Assembly: GCA_013215145.1 (NCBI GenBank)
Contig: JABSRP010000018.1
Coordinates: forward strand, 1 to 64,000
Length of the DNA: 64,000 bases
Direction of reading: 5' to 3'
DNA from: Pseudobacteriovorax sp.
GTDB lineage: Bacteria; Bdellovibrionota_B; Oligoflexia; Oligoflexales; Oligoflexaceae
The notes beneath the pieces were generated by a model. The model was given only the letters and a program-made list of their open reading frames with translations, ran no database searches and was not told the origin of the DNA. Position numbers and translations under genes: made by a program. Shown here piece by piece: positions 18,547-26,968 of this stretch. The number at the start of each line of letters is the position of its first letter. Within the stretch, counting starts at the first letter, position 1.

Positions 18547-20400
18547 CTACAAGGCTAAGGCAGATCCTACTGTCATACTCAGACTTCTATCGGTGACGCT
18601 GACGTCATACCGATACGATAGATTAAGCTGAGCCGTATCGCTTAGATAAAACGCCAAACGCATATCCCATAAACGGCGATAAAACTTTTCTAAACGGACA
18701 TCAGACCAATAACGATAAGCGATGAAAAGTTTGGTCACATCCCCTGGAATCAGTATGCCGCCATGCAAACCTGCAATAGGGTTAGGCTCGTAGGAATCTA
18801 CCTCACGGGCGCTAACGCCTACCGATCCAAGCCCCCAAAGCAAAAGTCGCGGCGCTAATGATCGAGTCAGACCAAATCTCAGATCACCTAAATACTCACG
18901 CCGTAAGCTGATATTATCGTAAGTGACCACGATATCACGGCTTAAGTCTCTCTCTCCCAAACTAAGAGGATTAAAAACGATGTTACGAAAAAAGGTCATT
19001 TGGATGAGGTCTAATGAGTCTGAACTCCATCCGAGCGTACTATCGAAAAAGCTAAGCTCCTCCTCCCCGGAAATACCGCGATTATGATTCATAATATCTC
19101 TTAACAAGGGCCGAAACCTCAAGTATCCGCTATCGCTATCATCCGAGCGCAAGATACCGACTTCGGAAAGGCTCAAAGGCAGCACCCGATGAGGCTCCTC
19201 ACTCTTATGATAAGTTCGAAAGCTTCGGTACTGTGCAGAGGGAAAGCTCGCTCTCTTATCAAGAACCTCGGCACGCAAGACCTCGAGACGCCTATCTCTG
19301 CTTTGATTATTAGAATGAATATAGTCGATCCAAAGCATAACCGTCTCCAGGACGTCAGCGTCATCAGTCGTGGTGACATCATGAGATTGCGTCAACTGTT
19401 GCAGCTGCTGCCTTTGAGAGGGATCTAAAGTAGCCAGCGTCCTATGGAATCTGCGCCCTACCGAGGGATGCATGGCAAGCCCTGTGACAAGTCCCTTCTG
19501 CTTTAGGACCTTTATCGTCTCAATAGGCTCAACCGCCCAGAAAAACTGATCGACTAGTTCCGTCTCGGGCATCACAGCCTCAAGGATGGCCAGCAGCTGG
19601 TACGAGCAGTTTTCTGTAATGAACCAGTAGTCCCACCAAGTTTGGGTCACCTCCCACAGATGATCAACAAGATCCTCAACTCGATCTCTCGGTATATCTA
19701 GACGGTACTCCCAGAGATTACGATCCTCCCAGCCCGAGTATTCCCTTAGAATGTTCGTAAAGGGGCTCACGGAAAACTTTCCTTTAAATCCTCCAAACAG
19801 GCCGTCATATATATAGCGAAAGGTCGAGACCTCACCGATTCTGGCTGCAAAACTGACCACGGGGTCTAAAGGAGACATTGCGAGGGATTCAGCCCCCTCC
19901 TGCTGATGGATCTTCAGAAACGTGTGCCCGAATCGAGAGGCAGGATTACCCGCATATTGACTAGCAAAAAGGATACTCACGGTTTTTGCAGAGAGGCTTT
20001 GATGCCAATGGACTAGGGCTGAACATCTTGGGTTTGTCTTGATCCCGGGGGCGATACGTTGGATAACCTTGGTCCGAAAGGGGAAACGACAGGAAAACTC
20101 CCGAGACAGCCGCTCGTCTTGCAGCCACCTAATCGACTCTTTCAACTCTCCTAAGGGATCATTCTTGCCGTTTTTACTAAGAAAAAACTCAAGGTCATCC
20201 ACGCGACTCCGAACAGTAACCTGTCTTGGATCCATATGAAGGGCTTTCAGCCATGCTTTATAGGACCCGGATTTTTGATCAATCACCAAGGGTTCTGTTA
20301 CACTTGGTCCTAGGGGCTGTGCCGCGGCAACAACCCCCTCAAGAACTAGTAGGACGGTAAAGGAGTAAATTACCATGCTACAAAAAAAATGGCTTTTCAT
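18547..20400 (-). CDS. DUF4105 (Lnb-type) secreted envelope protein
   Basis: A 617-aa exported protein. The signal peptide runs MKSHFFCSMVIY to about VVAAA. The DUF4105 core follows, with the conserved FASQYAGNPASRFGHTFLKI (invariant GH) near 150-170 and the ENCSYQLL motif near 260. Lnb-like DUF4105 proteins are papain-like/permuted thiol-hydrolase-type periplasmic proteins of largely unknown role. The last 150 residues look like beta strands ending in an aromatic-poor barrel-like tail. The ATG at 20400 is chosen because it gives a charged signal-peptide start. An ATG at 20376 and a start at 20505 are alternatives. The 5' end overlaps the divergent gene at 20375. Confidence 0.75.
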   Translation of the reverse strand: MKSHFFCSMVIYSFTVLLVLEGVVAAAQPLGPSVTEPLVIDQKSGSYKAWLKALHMDPRQVTVRSRVDDLEFFLSKNGKNDPLGELKESIRWLQDERLSREFSCRFPFRTKVIQRIAPGIKTNPRCSALVHWHQSLSAKTVSILFASQYAGNPASRFGHTFLKIHQQEGAESLAMSPLDPVVSFAARIGEVSTFRYIYDGLFGGFKGKFSVSPFTNILREYSGWEDRNLWEYRLDIPRDRVEDLVDHLWEVTQTWWDYWFITENCSYQLLAILEAVMPETELVDQFFWAVEPIETIKVLKQKGLVTGLAMHPSVGRRFHRTLATLDPSQRQQLQQLTQSHDVTTTDDADVLETVMLWIDYIHSNNQSRDRRLEVLRAEVLDKRASFPSAQYRSFRTYHKSEEPHRVLPLSLSEVGILRSDDSDSGYLRFRPLLRDIMNHNRGISGEEELSFFDSTLGWSSDSLDLIQMTFFRNIVFNPLSLGERDLSRDIVVTYDNISLRREYLGDLRFGLTRSLAPRLLLWGLGSVGVSAREVDSYEPNPIAGLHGGILIPGDVTKLFIAYRYWSDVRLEKFYRRLWDMRLAFYLSDTAQLNLSYRYDVSVTDRSLSMTVGSALAL

Positions 20401-20977
20401 CGGCTGGTCTCTCTGCTTGATTCCGTTTACGGGTTTTTCCTTTGATATGAAAAAATGCTTCAAATATGAGAATAAAAACGCATTGTTCGGAAAGTATGAC
20501 TTCAACTATATTTTAGTCACAACGCATCCCTCGGATTCGGTTAACGTGTCAGTGCCTTCCCGAACGTCAACAAAGCAAGGAACGACTAAATATAGCACAG
20601 AAGCGTCCACCCAAGCGTCCACAAGATCAGTAGATCCCATCGTGTCGACCAATTCATCAACAGGCTCCACTCAATACTCGTCATCATTCGGCGAGTGCTC
20701 GCTCCTTGGTCAAATGCATGAGAACAAAAGAGACGCCTTTATAGTCGCATCGTTTCAATCCATTCGCGATGAACTTGCTGTTGGCGATGGCCCTCACCTT
20801 GCAGCGCTAGCCAGCCTAAGCGGCTGCTCCGCACAACATCAAAAATTGTTTATTCACGAGCTCAGGGGATCTTGGCAAACCACAGCCTCCCCGACATCAC
20901 TCAGCGAGTCGGTGACAGGTGTGATTGCATCTCATGGAATCTTGAAGAATGACTGCAAGTCTCAAATCACCCATTGA
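20375..20977 (+). CDS. DUF3015-like secreted protein
   Basis: A 200-aa exported protein with a clear signal peptide (QKKWLFIGWSLCLIPFTGFS) and AAAGGAG nine bases before the ATG. The middle, about 50-105, is a low-complexity Ser/Thr linker. The C-terminal part, ENKRDAFIVASFQSIRDELA followed by LAALASLSGC, resembles the C-terminus of DUF3015 proteins, whose role is unknown. Four Cys could form disulfides. It is divergent from the DUF4105 gene, and the two overlap at their 5' ends. Confidence 0.6.
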   Translation: MLQKKWLFIGWSLCLIPFTGFSFDMKKCFKYENKNALFGKYDFNYILVTTHPSDSVNVSVPSRTSTKQGTTKYSTEASTQASTRSVDPIVSTNSSTGSTQYSSSFGECSLLGQMHENKRDAFIVASFQSIRDELAVGDGPHLAALASLSGCSAQHQKLFIHELRGSWQTTASPTSLSESVTGVIASHGILKNDCKSQITH

Positions 20978-21012
20978 TACCGAGCTTGCAGATAAAGGAA
21001 TGCAGAATAGCG

Positions 21013-21783
21013 TTATAGGCCAATGGTTTTTGGATTATAGGCTTCGGGAATCTCGATTTTACTTCCATCAAAGCCATGAACCGGCTGCCAGTCATTAGGA
21101 ATGACAGAGGAAAACACATCTAACGAGGTCAGACGATAGAATAGGCTGTACCAGGTGTGCAGCTCAGCTGAGATCTGAGTTAGATCCCCTCCCTGGCTTT
21201 TTACAAGTTGATAATCATCAACTGCTTTTACAAGCCCCACTACGATACGAGGATACAGTGATTTGATCTCATCACTGATCAATCTTTGGTATTTGGACGC
21301 GTAATCATCCACCGCTACCATGGATTCGTAACCATGGCGTAAACCCTTATCAAAAATACCAGCCTCGTAGGCTGCTTCAATTTTGGCAAGTAGACTTGGG
21401 TAATGGGGCTCGTATTCGTAAGTGGAATCTGGCAATGTCTCTGAATCTTGCCAAGACAAAACAAAACGCTCGGATAACCCATAGCTTTCGTCTATATCGA
21501 AATCTTCCGTAACATAATCAATCAGAGTTGACCTTTCTTTAACCATGCTTAGAAAATCAAACTCCTTTGCGACTGATGCCAAGGGCTCAGATAGACTTCC
21601 AAGGGGAAGTCCAGCGCGAAATTCACGATTATTGAGGCAGCGAAATACCTGCAGGTATTGGTCGCAGTCTAGATTCCCTTGAGGACTTTGCTGGTGATTA
21701 GCACAGAGCCCTTTCTCCCCTTGCATATACTGCTTGATAACGTTTTGCGCTGAAATAAAGGCAAATGGACTACCTGGATTATT
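21013..21783 (-). pseudogene. 3' half of a papain-like lipoprotein gene, after an in-frame amber stop
   Basis: This is the same reading frame as the gene at 21784-22467, separated only by TAG at 21784-21786. The codons right after the stop, NNPGSPFAFISAQNVIKQYM, continue the papain-like domain as expected, followed by about 235 further residues with Cys (DCDQYLQVFRCL) and no recognised fold. An internal ATG at 21726 could start an independent 237-aa protein, but no ribosome binding site precedes it. A nonsense mutation, amber readthrough or a sequence error would each explain the layout. Confidence 0.5.
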
Positions 21784-22467
21784 CTAACTCAGCCAAAGGT
21801 CTTCAGTGATATAAACCGCAGCATGGACCTCGACAAATCCCGTCCCTGAGGTTTCCGAGCGGGCTCTAATGGCGATCACATCGCCTGTTTTTAAGGATTC
21901 ATTGGGAGCCAGTTCCTGGCATTGCTGTGAGCTCATTTGGTAGGAAAAATCCACGCCAACACTGTGCAAAAGCCCTTCCTCTAAGCCCGCACCCACTAAG
22001 GCCGTATTCCAACAATTGGCGTCCACGGTATCTTTGATGGATTTTAAGAAAAGCTGTTTCACTCGTTCACTAAGCACCCCTTCAACGCTGGTCTCGATCC
22101 AGTCGTCTTGCAGCTTGGTTATGGTAAGCTGAGATTTATCCATGACAAAAGCCGGCTCACGAATCCGGCGAAAATCAGCTAAGGCCTGCAAGGTACTGTG
22201 CAATCGTTGATCACCTTTAGTTCGCAGCAAGGGAAATCCTTCGGCATCCTGAATGATGGCGGCCTTTTCTTCTGTAAAGTTTTCAAAAAAATCTGTATAA
22301 GTTTCATCAAAACTTGTCATATTTACAGCCTCATTATGGGCAGGTATTGTATCCTGCTCAAATAGCTGATCTAAACTATTCTGACTAGAATGAGACCCTG
22401 ATCTTTCACAAGCACTAAACGAAGCTGCTAGCAGTAGGGTAAGGGAAATCGGCTTAAATCGTCTCAT
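21784..22467 (-). CDS. NlpC/P60-like papain-fold lipoprotein, 5' half
   Basis: A 227-codon reading frame. The ATG at 22467 has GGAG six bases upstream. The lipoprotein signal ends SFSAC, so Cys is at about residue 20. The catalytic Cys of the papain/NlpC-like type is in DANCWNTALVGAG, and the His is in EVHAAVYIT, after the usual TGDVIAIRAR strand. Such proteins act on peptidoglycan or envelope substrates. The frame ends at TAG within the domain, right where related proteins usually continue (strand, then a Gly/Pro turn). The intact form would be about 484 aa. Confidence 0.6.
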   Translation of the reverse strand: MRRFKPISLTLLLAASFSACERSGSHSSQNSLDQLFEQDTIPAHNEAVNMTSFDETYTDFFENFTEEKAAIIQDAEGFPLLRTKGDQRLHSTLQALADFRRIREPAFVMDKSQLTITKLQDDWIETSVEGVLSERVKQLFLKSIKDTVDANCWNTALVGAGLEEGLLHSVGVDFSYQMSSQQCQELAPNESLKTGDVIAIRARSETSGTGFVEVHAAVYITEDLWLS

Positions 22468-22809
22468 AAAAACTCCGCGCTCAGACATTGACAAAAGTCA
22501 GACCTCCCTTTTGCAACCTGCATTCCATATAAATTATTCATATTTTTAGTTACTTACAGAATTCGATGAGTTACATCACTGACCTTTAGCTTCAACTTAT
22601 ACAGTTTGCGACTTATCAACCAATCAAAGCTGGATGCCCAACACAGTGTTTCTTAGAATGCCTTAGAACAGATTGGATGCTAGATCAGTCCGGCTCTGAC
22701 AGAGCAAAAGTCCGCCCTTATAGCCTACCAATAACAATTATTGACAGTTCCGGGTGAACACGTACAAGACTTTGTGTCAGGCAACATTTTTTTACATGAG
22801 GACGACGAT

Positions 22810-23847
22810 TTGGGAACCTTCGAAAGGTACTTGAGTATATGGGTGGGGCTTTGCATTATCCTTGGACTTGCATTGGGAAATCTATCACCCGACAACTTTC
22901 AACAGGTCAGTGCCTGGGAGATCGCCAACGTCAATCTCCTGGTAGCAGCACTCATCTGGCTAATGATATTTCCCATGATGGTGCAAGTTGATTTTTCCGC
23001 CGTGAAAAAAGTAGGTTCAAAACCAAAAGGATTGATACTAACTCTGACCGTCAACTGGCTTGTGAAGCCATTCTCCATGGCTTTGATCACCATGCTTTTT
23101 TTCCAATATATCTTTGCTGATCTTGTGGACCCACAATCAGCCAAAGAGTATATCGCTGGCATGATATTACTCGGGGTGGCTCCCTGCACTGCTATGGTTT
23201 TTGTTTGGAGTCAAATGACCCAAGGAGATCCCAACTATACCTTAGTCCAGGTATCTATCAATGATTTGATTATGATGGTGCTGTTCGCCCCCATAGCAGG
23301 AGCCTTATTGGGAGTGACCGATATCTCGGTTCCCTGGAGCACATTAGCTCTTTCAGTCTTACTCTATGTTGTGATTCCGTTGGTGGCAGGGGTCATCCTT
23401 CGGCGTCAGTTAAACCGCCAGAATGAAAGGCAACTACACCGGTTTGTAGCCCTGGCAAAACCCTTCTCGATCTTCGGGCTACTGGCAACAGTGGTGTTGC
23501 TTTTTGGCTTTCAAGCTCAAACCATCCTCGCAAAACCGATGATCGTCGTTTTGATAGCAATTCCCCTTATGCTACAAAGCTATGGAATCTTCGCCATCGC
23601 TTACTTATGGGCTTATAGGTGGCGCCTACCCCACAATATCGCCGCTCCTGCCGCCATGATCGGCACCTCAAACTTTTTCGAACTTGCGGTTGCCGTGGCT
23701 ATTGGTATGTTTGGTCTAAACTCTGGAGCAGCGCTTGCCACAGTGGTGGGAGTTTTGATTGAGGTCCCAGTTATGCTGTCTCTTGTCTACTTTGCTAACA
23801 GAACAAGGGGCGTTTTTACCGAGCGTGTGGAGTGGCGAAAAGCGTAG
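22810..23847 (+). CDS. acr3: Acr3 family arsenite efflux transporter
   Basis: A 345-aa inner-membrane carrier of the BART superfamily with about ten helices that exports arsenite (and sometimes antimonite) using the proton-motive force. Key residues are present: Cys126 in [15 protein letters not shown] (helix 4) and Glu291 in [15 protein letters not shown] (helix 9). I choose the TTG at 22810 because GAGG lies eight bases upstream and the protein then starts [11 protein letters not shown], as Acr3 proteins usually do. An upstream in-frame TTG at 22741 is less likely. No arsR or arsC is adjacent, which is unusual. Confidence 0.92.
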   Translation: MGTFERYLSIWVGLCIILGLALGNLSPDNFQQVSAWEIANVNLLVAALIWLMIFPMMVQVDFSAVKKVGSKPKGLILTLTVNWLVKPFSMALITMLFFQYIFADLVDPQSAKEYIAGMILLGVAPCTAMVFVWSQMTQGDPNYTLVQVSINDLIMMVLFAPIAGALLGVTDISVPWSTLALSVLLYVVIPLVAGVILRRQLNRQNERQLHRFVALAKPFSIFGLLATVVLLFGFQAQTILAKPMIVVLIAIPLMLQSYGIFAIAYLWAYRWRLPHNIAAPAAMIGTSNFFELAVAVAIGMFGLNSGAALATVVGVLIEVPVMLSLVYFANRTRGVFTERVEWRKA

Positions 23848-23861
23848 CGAAAACACTGGAA

Positions 23862-23898
23862 GCCGGAGGGGTTGATTTTGCAAAAAGAATCCTCCGGC
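23862..23898. terminator. Hairpin between convergent genes
   Basis: The stem GCCGGAGG / CCTCCGGC spans a 21-base loop that can pair partly itself. It lies 15 bases after the acr3 stop, and the porin gene reads toward it from the other side. There is no immediate T-run. It is probably a terminator or mRNA-end structure for both genes. Confidence 0.5.
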
Positions 23899-23950
23899 GC
23901 GTATTAACTTACTTTTTTACTAAAGTCAGCTCTTCCTTAAACATAGGATC

Positions 23951-25042
23951 TCAAAGATTTAGGGTGGCATCTAAGCCAAAACCAAGAAGAAACTCTAACT
24001 GATGCTCTTCAACAGTACTTTGTTTTGTCCGTTTGTCCTTCATCGAAACGAAATAGCGAAGTGTTTCCAAGTCGGGATCTGGTCGGTATTCCACCACCGG
24101 AGCGTAGGCAAAGATATCTTTGGTTTCATCTCCTTCTTGTATTGCAGTGCTTTCCACAAGAAAACGGAGCTTAAATTCATCGGAAACATCATAACCCGAA
24201 TTTAGATGAATCGAGGCGTAGGTCTCTTTGTTTGAGTTTGTGCCAGCAATCAAGTCCCGGTCGGCTGCAAAACGCGCCCCAAGATAACTGAGCCCGACCA
24301 TGACCCCATCTTGCTGGTAGCGGGCACCAGCTCCCCAGTAGTTGTCGGCACCTTCCTGCTTACGAACCATAACACCATCGTCATCGCTGTAGCTCTTTTT
24401 CATCGCCGGGACATGAAAAAGAGAAATCGATGGCCTTATGGGTCCAAATCGTCCCTCATAAACCAATCCTGACATATAAGACTTAGGGCTGTAGGTCTCA
24501 GAAAACTCATCATTATCAAGCTTATCGACGTCGGGTCGATTGGAATAGCTCACAGTCAAGACATGGTTTTTGGCAATTTTATAGTCAAGCGTAGCGCCCA
24601 CAGTTCGTCGTAATAGCTTCCTTACCGTATTATGCAAATATCCGTTATTTTCGTAAGGTTTGAACGCTCCGATAGGACCTCCGTAGCGCGCGTGTTTTTT
24701 GCCGATGGTGAGCTTTATATAAGGAGTAAAGCTATGGGAAACATAAGCAAGATCGATAGCATCAGTCTGACCATTGCCCCGAATATCAGAACTCTTGTCA
24801 AAACGCAGGCGTAAGCGAAAGCTGGTTTTGTTGGTCAGATCGCTTTGTAAATTTAACCGAGCCCTTTCAAGATTAAAGCTTGTGACATGGCTCTTTTCAG
24901 ACTCTCCTGACTCTTGAATGGTCACTTCATCACTTATATAGTTAGCCCGGAAACTCGCGCCTAACTTGGTATCGCCGAAAAGTTCTGTTGAACTCGAAGC
25001 CAAAGCTAAAGCTAAAATCAAGTAGTTAATATTGAGAGTCAT
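23951..25042 (-). CDS. Outer-membrane porin, OprO/OprP-like
   Basis: A 363-aa exported beta-barrel protein. The signal peptide ends near SSSTELFG. The body is alternating strands with short turns, in the OprO/P (phosphate-selective porin) style: FNLERARLNLQSDLTNKTSFRLRLRFD near 55-85, DAIDLAYVSHSF, TIGKKHARYGG near 120, and an aliphatic C-terminal strand ending ATLNL, not the usual Phe. It would form a 16- or 18-strand pore. Substrate unknown. AAAGGA precedes the ATG by about five bases. It is monocistronic and convergent with acr3. Confidence 0.7.
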   Translation of the reverse strand: MTLNINYLILALALASSSTELFGDTKLGASFRANYISDEVTIQESGESEKSHVTSFNLERARLNLQSDLTNKTSFRLRLRFDKSSDIRGNGQTDAIDLAYVSHSFTPYIKLTIGKKHARYGGPIGAFKPYENNGYLHNTVRKLLRRTVGATLDYKIAKNHVLTVSYSNRPDVDKLDNDEFSETYSPKSYMSGLVYEGRFGPIRPSISLFHVPAMKKSYSDDDGVMVRKQEGADNYWGAGARYQQDGVMVGLSYLGARFAADRDLIAGTNSNKETYASIHLNSGYDVSDEFKLRFLVESTAIQEGDETKDIFAYAPVVEYRPDPDLETLRYFVSMKDKRTKQSTVEEHQLEFLLGFGLDATLNL

Positions 25043-25292
25043 AGCGTCCTTTCATGTATCACGACGCGGCTTCGAAGTCTGTTGATCGCATCAAGCCAAA
25101 CATCGAAGATCAAGGTCAGAGACCTCAGACCAAATCGCTAGGAGAATGTCGCGGTCCATCCCGTACAGGGTGGAATATCAGCGATGTGATAGCACGTTTC
25201 GTGACAGATGCAAAAATGAATTAAAACCGTAGATTATGAAGAGACCTTTAGGGGAGTAATATAATCGAAAAGAATTATATACGACCTAAAAT
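25043..25292. other. Intergenic region before porin
   Basis: About 250 bases holding the porin promoter. The short inverted repeat AGGTC-aga-GACCT is at 25113-25125. Nothing else was recognised. Confidence 0.3.
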
Positions 25293-25751
25293 TTACTCAT
25301 TCAGACGAGTCAATAAAGAATTTAACTGATCAATTTTCAGTACCAAATCCGCATATTGTTGGTCGCCTAATGTTTTTGCAAAGTGAGCCTCTAAGTCTTG
25401 CGTGATAGTAAGGCCGCAGTGAAGCAATCTTAGGCCTTTGGCAGTAAACGAAATATCCGCGTACCGGGTATCACAATGAGACGGTGGAGCTTCCTTTTTC
25501 AGATAGTCTCGATCCACCAATGATTTGACTTTTTGCGAGACTGCTTGTTTCGATATTCCCAAGTGATAGGCAATCGTGATGATATTAGTAGCCCCTTGAC
25601 TTGGGATCTGAGAAATCACATCGATGTCCATTTTTTTGATATCACCAAACCCCTTGTCTTGCATCAGCTTTACCGCCAAGCGATTAAAGAGAGTGCTAGC
25701 CTCAAAGAGGCTGCGTCCTATATGACTACGTCTTGTGTCGGTATTTTCCAT
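25293..25751 (-). CDS. MarR family transcriptional regulator
   Basis: A 152-aa winged-helix repressor or activator working as a dimer. The recognition helix is in HLGISKQAVSQKVKSLVDRDYL (about 65-86) and the wing is DTRYADISFTAKG, with helical dimerisation segments at both ends. The gene is ten bases downstream of the secreted protein gene at 25762-26199, so the two form an operon. Tandem palindromic sites upstream of that operon (26216-26263) are likely its own operators, which would give autoregulation. The ligand is unknown. Confidence 0.9.
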   Translation of the reverse strand: MENTDTRRSHIGRSLFEASTLFNRLAVKLMQDKGFGDIKKMDIDVISQIPSQGATNIITIAYHLGISKQAVSQKVKSLVDRDYLKKEAPPSHCDTRYADISFTAKGLRLLHCGLTITQDLEAHFAKTLGDQQYADLVLKIDQLNSLLTRLNE

Positions 25752-25761
25752 ATAATACTAA

Positions 25762-26199
25762 CTACTTCCTAGCTTGAGTTTCTGTTGCATTATTCAGAAT
25801 CTGCCAGCGATTGTCCGTGTAAACCAAAGTCAAGTGATCGTAAAACATAGTGTTTTCTTCTTTAATCACAACACGAGCGACGGCTAGATGTTTTGAGTGA
25901 TTTGCCAGGTCAAGGACATCGAAACTACGTTTGTTGCCACCAATCTTGCGAGTCTCCAGCATCTTGATATAGGTCTCGCGATTAAGATTCATCCACTTGC
26001 CCGATAACAGAGCTGTGACACGAAAATCTTTGTGTAGGGCTTGCTTCATCTTATCCGTGTTTTGATCCTGGGCACTCATCACATACTGGCTAATGGTAGA
26101 TTTAATAGCTTTTTTTGGGTCCACATTTTTTCCGTATGCCTGGCTGCTAAACATTATCGTAACTCCTTTGATCAAGAAAATAAAACATAACTGCCTCAT
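25762..26199 (-). CDS. Secreted NTF2-like / lumazine-binding-like protein
   Basis: A 145-aa exported protein with signal peptide MRQLCFIFLIKGVTIMFSSQAYG. The mature part resembles SnoaL/NTF2-like and putative lumazine-binding domains: a helix with QYVMSAQDQNTDKMKQALH, then strands with KWMNLNRETYIKML and a C-terminal HLTLVYTDNRWQILN. These fold into a cone-shaped pocket for a small ligand. The ATG at 26199 has GGAG six bases upstream, and an earlier TTG overlaps the operator. It is first gene of the operon with marR, so its product may deal with the regulator's ligand (inference). Confidence 0.65.
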   Translation of the reverse strand: MRQLCFIFLIKGVTIMFSSQAYGKNVDPKKAIKSTISQYVMSAQDQNTDKMKQALHKDFRVTALLSGKWMNLNRETYIKMLETRKIGGNKRSFDVLDLANHSKHLAVARVVIKEENTMFYDHLTLVYTDNRWQILNNATETQARK

Positions 26200-26215
26200 A
26201 GCTGGCTCCTTTTTA

Positions 26216-26263
26216 GTCAACTTACTTGACTATTAACGGTCAACTTACTTGACTACTTGAGTC
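26216..26263. promoter_or_regulatory. Tandem palindromic operators for the MarR operon
   Basis: The 15-bp sequence GTCAACTTACTTGAC (half-sites GTCAA/TTGAC around 5 bp) occurs twice, at 26216-26230 and 26239-26253, 23 bp apart. A third related palindrome GACTACTTGAGTC overlaps at 26251-26263. They lie just upstream of the ribosome binding site of the 26199 gene. Two identical palindromes about two helical turns apart are the pattern expected for MarR dimers. Binding is inferred. Confidence 0.7.
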
Positions 26264-26562
26264 ATTTTTTCATAAACTTAGTTTACTAAATATTATTAGA
26301 TATTTATGATTTCAATATATCTATAAAGACCTGTTTTTCCATTCAACAGTTCGTGTTTTGACCATCCATAGCCCACATTTTTTTCCGATAGACCTGCCTT
26401 TTCTCTAGCTGTACCTGGTCGAAACGACTCTATAATGAGAAACTAAAGGGGTATGGTTACTCCGTCTTTCAGAGATCAAACATCCGTGCAAGACGCTTTC
26501 ACAATAAGAGTGGTTTGGTGCAATCACTCTCCCTAAAGATGGTTCTCACGCAAGGTATCCTG
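26264..26562. other. Promoter region between divergent genes
   Basis: About 300 AT-rich bases, with the perfect inverted repeat TAAATAT-TATTAG-ATATTTA at 26287-26306 upstream of the MarR operon operators. It may be a further regulator site. No gene was seen. Confidence 0.35.
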
Positions 26563-26964
26563 ATGCGAAGGCTATTAACGACAATTTTATTACTGATTCC
26601 CTTGGAGACAGCATCTGCAAGCATCGCTCCTGTAACGCTACAAGAACCCGTCAAAAACCTGACTCTCGCCCCCTATCTCGAAATACTCGAAGACAAGACG
26701 GGAGAAGGAGCCATCGAAGACGCCCTAGGGCTTTGGGAAGATCGCTTCACGCCACCTCCAAAAACGAACCTAAATTTTGGATTCACTCAATCTCATGTTT
26801 GGGGACGTGTAACCCTAGTAAATCCATCGGATCAACCATTGACCCTGGTTCTAACCGGCAGGTATCCCTCAACAGACTTCGTCACAGTCTACGTACCTGC
26901 AGCTTCAGAGTCTGGTAGATATACAGCCCTTCGGGGGGGGGGATCGGGTAAAAGCATCGGATAA
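26563..26964 (+). pseudogene. 5' part of split 7TMR-DISM sensor kinase (ectodomain)
   Basis: This frame starts at ATG 26563 (AAGG seven bases upstream; an earlier TTG at 26515 is less likely) with a signal peptide MRRLLTTILLLIPLETASA. Then comes the 7TMR-DISMED2-type periplasmic sensor: GALGLWEDRF-like start, FTQSHVWGRVTLVNPS (the family's WxR-like pattern), LVLTGRYPSTDFVTVYVP. The frame runs through the ten-G tract and stops at 26962-26964. Removing one G joins it in frame to the downstream part through ALRGGDRVKAS. Confidence 0.7.
26933..26942 (+). repeat. Run of ten G splitting the kinase gene
   Basis: Ten consecutive G bases lie inside the coding sequence. With nine G (or twelve) the gene at 26563-29365 is one continuous frame; with ten it is split. 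Such runs change length by slippage during replication and are also a common sequencing error. Confidence 0.9.
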
Positions 26965-26968
26965 ACAA

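Noticed and set aside
22741..22809. Upstream extension of the Acr3 protein
   Set aside because: No ribosome binding site there; Acr3 proteins start [11 protein letters not shown], which matches the TTG at 22810.
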